Shown here: positions 7,694-14,055 of the stretch, one piece after another
How the letters are laid out: every line of letters starts with the position of its first letter
Numbering within the stretch: position 1 is the stretch's first letter
Assembly (NCBI RefSeq): GCF_016802865.1
Contig: NZ_JAEVHM010000051.1
Span: forward strand, 1-32,860
Reading direction: 5' to 3'
Origin: Micromonospora parastrephiae
GTDB taxonomy: Bacteria; Actinomycetota; Actinomycetes; Mycobacteriales; Micromonosporaceae
Length of the DNA: 32,860 nucleotides
Program-made: the position numbers and the translations under genes
Notes under the pieces: generated by a model
What the model was told of the DNA's origin: nothing
Database searches by the model: none
What the model saw: only the letters and a program-made list of their open reading frames with translations

Positions 7694-7718
7694 ATACCCG
7701 GCCGGAGGTGCGGCAGTC
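7694..7718 (-). promoter_or_regulatory. Possible SigB/SigF-type promoter for the TM-helix channel gene
   Basis: Minus strand: GACT (7718-7715), a 15-base spacer, then GGGTAT (7699-7694). The -10 is a perfect match; the -35 fits only the looser GNNT form reported for streptomycete SigB. The predicted start is about 28 bases before the ATG, leaving room for the AGGAGG. Confidence 0.45.
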
Positions 7719-7856
7719 CGCGCGGCTCGCGGAGTTTTTTCCGACAAGCTGCCGGAGATGGGCCCTGAACTGCCCGAACAGTCACCGCGGCGACGCCGGC
7801 GACGACCCGCCGCCAGGACCGGATGCCGTTTTCCGGGGGCCGGATAGGCTGCGGAC

Positions 7857-9995
7857 ATGCCAGGAACGGTCGGGCGAGCCCCCACGCCAGCAACTCCGGT
7901 CCCCGGCGCATCCACCGGACCGGGCGCTGACGCCCCCGTTCTCGCCCACGACTGGGCGAGCACGCCGCTGGGCCCACCCGAGGCATGGGACCCGGCGATC
8001 CGGGCCGTGGTCGAGCTGATCCTCGCCTCGCCGATGCCGATGGCGTTGGCGTACGGCGACGATCTCGTGCTGCTCTACAACGCCGGGTACGCCGAACTGC
8101 TGGGCAGCAAACACCCGGGCGCCCTCGGCCGTCCGGCCGCCGAGGTGTACGCGGAGATCTGGGCGCTGCCCGGCGTCGGTGAGGTGATCGAGCGGACCTA
8201 CCGGCAGGGCGTGCCGTTCCTGGAGAAGGAGTCGACCGTCCCCCTGGTGCGTGAGCATTCCGCCGTGGTGGAGCAGGCGGTCTTCACCCGGGGTTACTCC
8301 CCCGTGCGCGACAGTGCCGGGAAGATCGTCGGCATGCTGACGGTCGCCGCCGAGACCACCCACGTCACCGAGCAGTTGCAGAGCCTCAGCGAGGTCGCCG
8401 CCGCGCTCGCCGGCACGCTCACGCTCGACGACGTGGCCCGGGTGGCGCTGCGGCACACGATCAACACCTTCGACGCCGACCAGGTGGCGTTCGCGGTCGA
8501 CGAGGGCGGCGGCGGTTGGCGGACGGTGCGCCGGGTACGCGGCGAGCTGTTGGACGAGGCCGACGAGCGCCTCCCACCGCTCTGGCGGCGCGTCTCGGCG
8601 GACTGGTCGGCCCCGGTGGTACGGGTGGCCGGGTCGGGCGATCCGTCGTTCACCCGTGACGGGCAGCCGCTGCGGGAAACCGCGGTCGACCGCCACGATC
8701 AGAAGATCCGCTCGATGGCGGCCCTGCCGCTGGGCACCTCGGTGGTGCGCGGCGGGCTGGCGGTCGGCTTCCAGGCGCCGCACGCCTGGTCGGCCGCCGA
8801 GCGGGCGCTGCTGGCCGCCTCCGGCGAGCTGATCGGCCAGGCGGCGGAGCGGGCCCGCCGTTTCGAGACCCAGCACGGCACCGCCCAGCTGCTGCAACGC
8901 AGCATGTTGCCGGCGCACCTGCCGGACCTCCCCCGACTGCGGATCGCGGCCCGCTACGACCCGGGGGTGGACGGCAACGCCGCCGGCGGGGACTTCTACG
9001 ACGCGTTCCTGCTGCCGGGCGGCGGGCTCGGCGTGGTGCTGGGCGACGTCGCCGGGCACGACGTGCAGGCCGCGGCACGGATGGGACAGGTCCGCGCCGC
9101 CCTGCGCGCGCTGGCACTGGCCGACCCGGCCCCGGACGCGGTGCTGGCCGGGCTGGACCGGCTGGTGACCAGCCTGGGCGCGGAGGCCGGTACGCACGAA
9201 CTGTTCGTCACCGTGGTGTTCGGGGTCATCGACGCGGACCGCCGGGAGATGACCCTCGCCAGCGCCGGTCATCCGGCCCCCCTGATCCGCCGCAGCAACC
9301 CGGACGGCCGTTCCCACGCCGAGTACGTGGACCTGCCGGCCGGCCCTCCGCTGGGGCTCGGCGGGCGGCCGGTCACCACCACCGTCGCGTTCCGCCCCGG
9401 CGACACCCTGCTGCTGTTCAGCGACGGTGTGGTGGAGCGCCGCCGGCAGAGCCTCACCGCCGGGCTGGACGCCCTCGTCGACGCGGTGGCCAAGGCCGTC
9501 GGCAGCGATCCGCGCGCGCTGTGCGCGGTGGCCACCGCCGCCGTGCCCGGCGGCACCGAGGACGACGTGGCCGTCCTGGCGGTCGAGCACGCGCTGAAGC
9601 CGAGCCGCTCGGCGAGCATGGAGGTGCCGGCGGAGCCGACCGCGCCCAGTCGGGTCCGGCACTGGATGACCGGCCAGCTCGGCGAGTGGCAGGTGCCCGA
9701 GTCGGTGATCGGCGCTGCGGTGCTCTGCACGAACGAGTTGACCACCAACGCGCTCCTGCACGCCGGCACCGCCGCCCGGGTGGAGATCGACCTCAGCGCC
9801 GAGCGGCTGCTGGTCTCGGTCGCCGATTCCGGCACCCGGGGCACCGTGACCCGTACCCGGACCGACACGTTGAGCAGTCGGGGACGCGGCCTCGGGCTGA
9901 TCGAGCAGCTCAGCGACGCCTGGGGCACCGATCCGACGGTCCGCGGCTCCACGGTCTGGTTCGAGATCCTCGTTCCGGCTGCCGAGCGCCGCTGA
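7857..9995 (+). CDS. PAS-GAF-PP2C (SpoIIE/RsbU-like) phosphatase fused to an RsbW-like HATPase
   Basis: This cytosolic regulator has 712 residues in four parts. A PAS domain (about 30-165) contains LVLLYNAGYAELLGS. A GAF domain (about 170-335) follows. A SpoIIE/PP2C serine phosphatase (about 345-580) shows the metal-binding blocks GGDFYDAF, GDVAGHD and FSDGVVE. A C-terminal HATPase of the anti-sigma kinase type (about 595-712) shows an N-box (TNELTTNALLHAG), VADSG and GRGLGLIEQL. The family dephosphorylates anti-anti-sigma factors (phosphatase part) and phosphorylates them or binds sigma (kinase part). The input signal is unknown. No ribosome site is visible; a TAGGCT box 6 bases before the ATG suggests a leaderless mRNA. 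The next gene follows by 56 bases. Confidence 0.93.
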   Translation: MPGTVGRAPTPATPVPGASTGPGADAPVLAHDWASTPLGPPEAWDPAIRAVVELILASPMPMALAYGDDLVLLYNAGYAELLGSKHPGALGRPAAEVYAEIWALPGVGEVIERTYRQGVPFLEKESTVPLVREHSAVVEQAVFTRGYSPVRDSAGKIVGMLTVAAETTHVTEQLQSLSEVAAALAGTLTLDDVARVALRHTINTFDADQVAFAVDEGGGGWRTVRRVRGELLDEADERLPPLWRRVSADWSAPVVRVAGSGDPSFTRDGQPLRETAVDRHDQKIRSMAALPLGTSVVRGGLAVGFQAPHAWSAAERALLAASGELIGQAAERARRFETQHGTAQLLQRSMLPAHLPDLPRLRIAARYDPGVDGNAAGGDFYDAFLLPGGGLGVVLGDVAGHDVQAAARMGQVRAALRALALADPAPDAVLAGLDRLVTSLGAEAGTHELFVTVVFGVIDADRREMTLASAGHPAPLIRRSNPDGRSHAEYVDLPAGPPLGLGGRPVTTTVAFRPGDTLLLFSDGVVERRRQSLTAGLDALVDAVAKAVGSDPRALCAVATAAVPGGTEDDVAVLAVEHALKPSRSASMEVPAEPTAPSRVRHWMTGQLGEWQVPESVIGAAVLCTNELTTNALLHAGTAARVEIDLSAERLLVSVADSGTRGTVTRTRTDTLSSRGRGLGLIEQLSDAWGTDPTVRGSTVWFEILVPAAERR

Positions 9996-10051
9996 GACCT
10001 GCGGGGCGCCCGCACGAATCAGCCGACCGCGTAGCGGGTAGGAGGACGCGC

Positions 10052-10729
10052 ATGGCCACCGATCAACCCACCGGCATCCTCTTCGACGTCGACGGCACCC
10101 TCGTCGACACCACCTACCTGCACACGGTGTGTTGGTGGGAGGCGCTGCGCCAGACCGACCAGCCGGTGCCGATGGCGACCGTGCACCGGGCGATCGGGAT
10201 GGGCGCGGACAAGCTCCTCGATCATCTGCTCGGCCCCGAGCGGGACCGCGACGCCGATGAGAAGCTGCGCGACGCGCACGACACCCTGTACGGCGAGTAC
10301 TGGGAACGCCTGACGCCGCTGCCCCGGGCGGCGGACCTGCTGCGCGCCTGCGCCGAGCGGGGCCTGCGGGTGGTCCTGGCCACCAGCGCGTCGGAGCAGG
10401 AGGTCGGCGCTCTGCGCCGCGCACTGGGCGCCGACGACGTCGTCGACACGATCACCTCCTCGGCGGACGCGAAGCAGAGCAAGCCCGCCCCCGACATCCT
10501 GGTCGCCGCGCTGGAGCAGTCCGGGCTGGCCGCCGAGCGGGTGGTCTTCGTCGGCGACTCGGTCTGGGACGTCGCGGCGGCCGGCAAGCTCAACATCCCG
10601 TGCGTCGGCCTGACCTGCGGCGGCACCAGCCGCGGTGAGCTGGCCGGCGCCGGGGCGGTGGCGGTCTACGACGACCCGGCCGCCCTGCTGGCCGAGCTTC
10701 CCGACTCTCCACTCGCCCGACCGAGGTAA
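10052..10729 (+). CDS. HAD family hydrolase (phosphoglycolate-phosphatase-like)
   Basis: This HAD phosphatase has 225 residues. Motif I is LFDVDGTLVD, with the nucleophile Asp and the acid/base Asp near residues 12-14. A helical cap follows, then motif II in VVLATSAS, motif III Lys in KQSKPAPD and motif IV in VFVGDSVWD. It should hydrolyse a small phosphate ester such as a sugar phosphate or phosphoglycolate; the substrate is not determinable. GGAGG lies 6 bases before the ATG. It follows the SpoIIE-like regulator by 56 bases on the same strand and may be co-transcribed. Confidence 0.92.
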   Translation: MATDQPTGILFDVDGTLVDTTYLHTVCWWEALRQTDQPVPMATVHRAIGMGADKLLDHLLGPERDRDADEKLRDAHDTLYGEYWERLTPLPRAADLLRACAERGLRVVLATSASEQEVGALRRALGADDVVDTITSSADAKQSKPAPDILVAALEQSGLAAERVVFVGDSVWDVAAAGKLNIPCVGLTCGGTSRGELAGAGAVAVYDDPAALLAELPDSPLARPR

Positions 10730-10835
10730 GGCTCACTCGGGTTGGTCGAGGCGCGCACGCATAGCCGGAGTCCCCGCGGGGCATGCTCTGTCACCACCTG
10801 CCCGCAACTCGTGGGCGCGGCCGGAGGGTGGCACG

Positions 10836-12128
10836 GTGGAGCCGGTAGACGTGGCGTTCGCGCTGGTGGGCCTGGGCGCCCTGCTCGCAGGCATCCTGCC
10901 CCGGGTGCTGGAACGCCGTCCGCTGTCCATGCCGATCGCCTTCCTGGTCCTCGGCATGCTGGTCTTCCTGCTGCCGGTGGGTCTGCCCACACCGGACCCG
11001 CTGGCCCATCCGGAGCTGACCACCCACCTGACCGAGATCGGGGTGATCGTCGCCCTGATGGGCGCCGGGCTCAAGATCGACCGACCGTTGAGTTGGGCCC
11101 GGTGGTCGTCGACCTGGCGGCTGCTGGCCATCGCGATGCCGCTGTGCATCGCGGCCGTGGCGCTGCTCGGCTGGTGGTGGGCCGGGCTGGTGCCAGCCGC
11201 CGCCCTGCTGCTGGGCGCGGCGCTCGCTCCGACCGACCCGGTGCTCGCCGCGGACGTACAGGTCGGCGAGCCGACCGACGTGGAGGATTCCGAGGACGAG
11301 GTCCGCTTCGCGTTGACCTCCGAGGCCGGTCTCAACGACGGCCTGGCGTTCCCGTTCGTCTACGCGGCCATCGCCATCGCCTCGACGAGTCTCGCCCCGG
11401 GCGACTGGCTGGCCGAGTGGTTCACCGTGGACGTGCTGTGGAAGGTGTGCGTCGGTGTCGGCGGCGGCCTGCTCATCGGCTGGCTGCTCGGCAAGCTGTT
11501 CTTCCGGGCGCCCAGCAAGCTGCGGCTGGCCCGGCACGCCGAGGGTTTCCTGGCGTTGGCCGCCACCTTCCTGGCGTACGGCCTGGTGGAGGTGGTCGGC
11601 GGGTACGGCTTCCTGGCGGTGTTCGTGGCCGCCCGGGCGATCCGCGCGGCCGAGCGGACCCACGAGTTCCACGCGGTGCTGCACGACTTCGCCGAGCAGA
11701 TCGAACGACTGCTCACCCTGGTGTTGTTGCTGCTGCTCGGCGGCGCGGTCGTGGGCGGCCTGCTCGGGTCGCTGACCTGGCCGGCGGCGGCCGTCGGGCT
11801 GGCGCTGGTGTTCCTGATCCGACCCCTGACGGGCTGGCTGTCGCTGCGTGGGGCACCGGGCCGCCCGGCCGAGCACTGGGTCATCTCGTTGTTCGGCATC
11901 CGTGGGGTGGGCTCTTTCTACTACCTCGCGTACGCCACCACGAAAGCCGACTTTCCGCAGGCGGAGCTGCTCTGGGCCACCGTCGGGCTGGTGGTGCTCG
12001 TGTCGGTGGTGGTGCACGGCATCACGGCGACCCCGGTCATGCAACTGCTGGACCGCGAGGGCGAACGGACCGCCGACCCCGCCGAACGGGACGCCTCCGC
12101 CCGGCCCGTCGCCGCCGGACACGCCTGA
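10836..12128 (+). CDS. Cation:proton antiporter (CPA1/NhaP-like)
   Basis: This integral membrane protein has 430 residues and about 12 helices. The ion-binding core shows LAPTDPVLAADV and SEAGLNDGLAFPFVY, whose acidic residues are characteristic of CPA1 Na+(K+)/H+ exchangers, and FGIRGVGSFYYLAYA near the end. The likely role is pH and sodium homeostasis by exchanging cytosolic Na+ or K+ for H+. The GTG at 10836 was chosen because GGAGGG lies about 8 bases upstream and the first helix begins soon after. It converges on the oxidoreductase gene with only 15 bases between stops. Confidence 0.92.
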   Translation: MEPVDVAFALVGLGALLAGILPRVLERRPLSMPIAFLVLGMLVFLLPVGLPTPDPLAHPELTTHLTEIGVIVALMGAGLKIDRPLSWARWSSTWRLLAIAMPLCIAAVALLGWWWAGLVPAAALLLGAALAPTDPVLAADVQVGEPTDVEDSEDEVRFALTSEAGLNDGLAFPFVYAAIAIASTSLAPGDWLAEWFTVDVLWKVCVGVGGGLLIGWLLGKLFFRAPSKLRLARHAEGFLALAATFLAYGLVEVVGGYGFLAVFVAARAIRAAERTHEFHAVLHDFAEQIERLLTLVLLLLLGGAVVGGLLGSLTWPAAAVGLALVFLIRPLTGWLSLRGAPGRPAEHWVISLFGIRGVGSFYYLAYATTKADFPQAELLWATVGLVVLVSVVVHGITATPVMQLLDREGERTADPAERDASARPVAAGHA

Positions 12129-12143
12129 GCGCTCGACGCCCCC

Positions 12144-13103
12144 TCAGGCGAGGCGGGCGGCGAGCGCGCGGCCGAGGTCCCGTCCGGAGCGCCAGGCCGT
12201 CTGCACCCGGGGCTTGCCGAAGGCGTCACCGGCCAGGCCGATCCCGTCGGCATCCAGGTGGTACGTGTCGCCGCTCGTGCCCCCGGTCGGCTTCGCGTAC
12301 GTCCACCGGTGCACGTGCACGTCGGTGGCCTGCTCGGGCAGCCCCAGCAGGTCCCGTACGGCCTGCTCGATCGCCGGGCCGGCCCCGGTCGGCTGGGCCA
12401 GGTGACCGCGGGCGAACTCCGGCACGGTGTGCGCGACGAGCACCGGCGCGCCGTCGCCGCGCCGGTCGCCGTCGTCGCAGACGAGGTTGAGTACCGGGTG
12501 GTCGTTGACGAACGCGCCGCCGAAGTCGGGCCAGCGTCGGCTCGGAAAGCGCAGCACGGCGGCGAGCGACGGTGACCAGCTCTGCGCCTGCACGGCGCGG
12601 GTGGCGTCGGCCAGGACCGGGTCGAGCAGCAGGGCGGCCTGCGGGCCGGGCATGGCCAGGACGACCGCCGCGCACGGTTCGCCGTCCACGACCGGCCCGG
12701 GCTCGACGGTGAGCACCAGCCGGTCGACGGTCGGCGACAGCGGGTCGGCCAGGTGTTCGACCAGCGAGCGGAGTCCGCGCGGCGCGGCGAAGCGCATCGG
12801 TCCGGGCACGTCGTGGCGCCCCTCCCGGTCGTACGCCTGGAAGGTGTCGGTCCATTCGCGGACCAGGCCGGCGGAGCGCCACCGCTCGACCACGACGGCG
12901 AAGTCCGGGTCGTTGACGGTGAGGTAGGCGGCGCCGATGTCGGCGGGTCGACCCGCGAAGCGTTTGCTGGCCATCCGGCCGCCGCAGACGTGCCCCCGTT
13001 CCCGCAGTTGAACCGGCACCCCGGCGCTGCTCAGCTCTGCCGCACAGGCCACTCCGGCGATTCCCGCACCGACGACCACCACAGCCGACGAGTCCACGCT
13101 CAT
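12144..13103 (-). CDS. FAD-dependent oxidoreductase, renalase/amine-oxidase-like
   Basis: This flavoprotein has 319 residues. It begins with the dinucleotide-binding strand and loop AVVVVGAGIAGVACAAEL, then RERGHVCGGRMASKR, a typical amine-oxidase/renalase pattern, and ends with the FAD-closing GIGLAGDAFGKPRVQTAW. Renalase-like proteins oxidise or repair reduced nicotinamide or amine substrates; which one applies here is unknown. The ATG at 13103 precedes the Rossmann strand by 7 residues, as in the family, although no clear ribosome site is visible. The gene is divergent from the DUF3072 gene, 79 bases away. Confidence 0.88.
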   Translation of the reverse strand: MSVDSSAVVVVGAGIAGVACAAELSSAGVPVQLRERGHVCGGRMASKRFAGRPADIGAAYLTVNDPDFAVVVERWRSAGLVREWTDTFQAYDREGRHDVPGPMRFAAPRGLRSLVEHLADPLSPTVDRLVLTVEPGPVVDGEPCAAVVLAMPGPQAALLLDPVLADATRAVQAQSWSPSLAAVLRFPSRRWPDFGGAFVNDHPVLNLVCDDGDRRGDGAPVLVAHTVPEFARGHLAQPTGAGPAIEQAVRDLLGLPEQATDVHVHRWTYAKPTGGTSGDTYHLDADGIGLAGDAFGKPRVQTAWRSGRDLGRALAARLA

Positions 13104-13130
13104 CCGGTGATCGTAGGCGGCGACGGGCGC

Positions 13131-13156
13131 GCATGAACCGCCGATGATCGGGGTAC
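13131..13156 (+). promoter_or_regulatory. Possible SigB/SigF-type promoter for the DUF3072 gene
   Basis: GCAT (13131-13134), a 16-base spacer, then GGGTAC (13151-13156). The -10 is perfect; the -35 fits only the loose GNNT form. The predicted start leaves about 20 bases before the ATG, including an AAAGGG ribosome site. Confidence 0.42.
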
Positions 13157-13182
13157 TGGCACACCTGTTCGAAGAAAGGGTG

Positions 13183-13404
13183 ATGACGATGACGGACAGC
13201 AGCAACGAACAGGCCGACCCGCGCGGCGCGATCAAGGACCCCGACGAGTGGGTCACCGGCGACGAGCCGCCCACGGCGGCGCAGGAGTCCTACCTGAACA
13301 CGCTCGCCCGTGAGGCCGACGCGGACCTCCCGGACGACCTCACCAAGGCCGAGGCGTCCAAGCGGATCGACGAACTCCAGGCCGAGACGGGCCGGGGCCG
13401 ATAA
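13183..13404 (+). CDS. DUF3072 domain-containing protein
   Basis: This small soluble protein of 73 residues is made almost wholly of the DUF3072 motif: IKDPDEWVTGDEPPTAAQES, LNTLAREA, and DDLTKAEASKRIDELQAETG. The function is unknown. The last block resembles a short helix-extended-helix element. The start is either the ATG at 13183 or the ATG at 13189, with GAAAGGG upstream; the first is given. It is followed at once by a large palindromic hairpin that may terminate it. Confidence 0.85.
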   Translation: MTMTDSSNEQADPRGAIKDPDEWVTGDEPPTAAQESYLNTLAREADADLPDDLTKAEASKRIDELQAETGRGR

Positions 13405-13413
13405 CCCCGAGCT

Positions 13414-13467
13414 GCGCGATCTTGCACTTGCGGCGGCGACGCGCCGACAGCAGGTGCAAGATCGCGC
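13414..13467. repeat. Intergenic palindromic element, 18-bp arms
   Basis: The left arm at 13414-13431 begins GCGCGATCTTGCAC. It pairs with 13450-13467 over 18 bp with a single G-T wobble. The 18-base loop itself contains GGCG and CGCC, which can extend the structure. It lies between the convergent stops of the DUF3072 and phosphoesterase genes and can act as a bidirectional terminator. The GATCTTGCA core and its mirror recall small palindromic repeats that I remember between genes of Micromonosporaceae, so it may be one copy of a dispersed family. Confidence 0.75.
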
Positions 13468-13474
13468 GCCCGGG

Positions 13475-13975
13475 TCAGGGGCGGGGCAGCCGGTGGAGTC
13501 GCACCTCGGTCAGGCGGGCGTCGGCAATCTCGGCTTCCAGGTAGGTGGCGTGGGGTTGGGACCGGCGGTCGGTGGGCGAGCCGGGGTTGAGCAGGCGCAG
13601 ACCGCCCGGGGCCTCGGTGTCCCACGGGATGTGCGAGTGACCGAAGACCAGCAGGTCGACGTCCGGGAAACGGGCCGCGCACCGCTGCTCACGGCCGGCC
13701 CGGGGCCCGGTCTCGTGCACCACGGCGACCCGCAGGCCGTCGAGGTCGACGCGGGCCACCTCCGGCAGGCGGGAGCGCAGCGCGGGGCCGTCGTTGTTGC
13801 CGTACACCCCGACCAGCCGGCGCGAGCGCGCCGTCATCGCGTCGAGCAGCGCCTCGTCCACCCAGTCGCCGGCGTGTACGACCACGTCCGCCGCCTCGAT
13901 CGCCGCCCAGAGTGGCGCCGGCAGGTCCCGGGCCCGCTTTGGTAGGTGGGTGTCCGCCGTGAGCACCAGCCGCAT
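13475..13975 (-). CDS. Metallophosphoesterase, YfcE/MJ0936 family
   Basis: This phosphoesterase has 166 residues and the full set of binuclear-metal motifs in order: LTADTHLP (Asp, His), VVHAGDWVD (Gly-Asp), VYGNND (Asn) and the C-terminal VFGHSHIP (His-x-His), followed by NPGSPTDRR, which is typical of the YfcE type. It should hydrolyse phosphodiesters or phosphomonoesters with Mn2+ or similar metals; the physiological substrate is unknown. The ATG at 13975 places the first beta strand directly at the start, as in the family. It lies downstream of, and on the same strand as, the sugar dehydrogenase gene, 80 bases away. Confidence 0.92.
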   Translation of the reverse strand: MRLVLTADTHLPKRARDLPAPLWAAIEAADVVVHAGDWVDEALLDAMTARSRRLVGVYGNNDGPALRSRLPEVARVDLDGLRVAVVHETGPRAGREQRCAARFPDVDLLVFGHSHIPWDTEAPGGLRLLNPGSPTDRRSQPHATYLEAEIADARLTEVRLHRLPRP

Positions 13976-14055
13976 CCCGACATTGTCCCCCGCGCCCCGG
14001 CCGCCCGCCCGGCGACGCGGACGCACGGCGGGGCACGGAGTCGGTCAGGGGCCGG

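Noticed and set aside
10016..10041. GAAT-N16-GGGTAG as a SigB-type promoter for the HAD gene
   Set aside because: The -35 is only a loose match and the predicted start would fall after the good GGAGG ribosome site, which would then not be transcribed.
7782..10424. 880-residue open frame on the minus strand
   Set aside because: It lies opposite the well-conserved PAS-GAF-PP2C-HATPase gene and is Arg/Gly/His-rich with no domain; long antisense frames are expected at 72% G+C.
10742..12490. 582-residue open frame on the plus strand
   Set aside because: It is a shifted-frame shadow of the antiporter, with very high Arg and Gly and no motifs.
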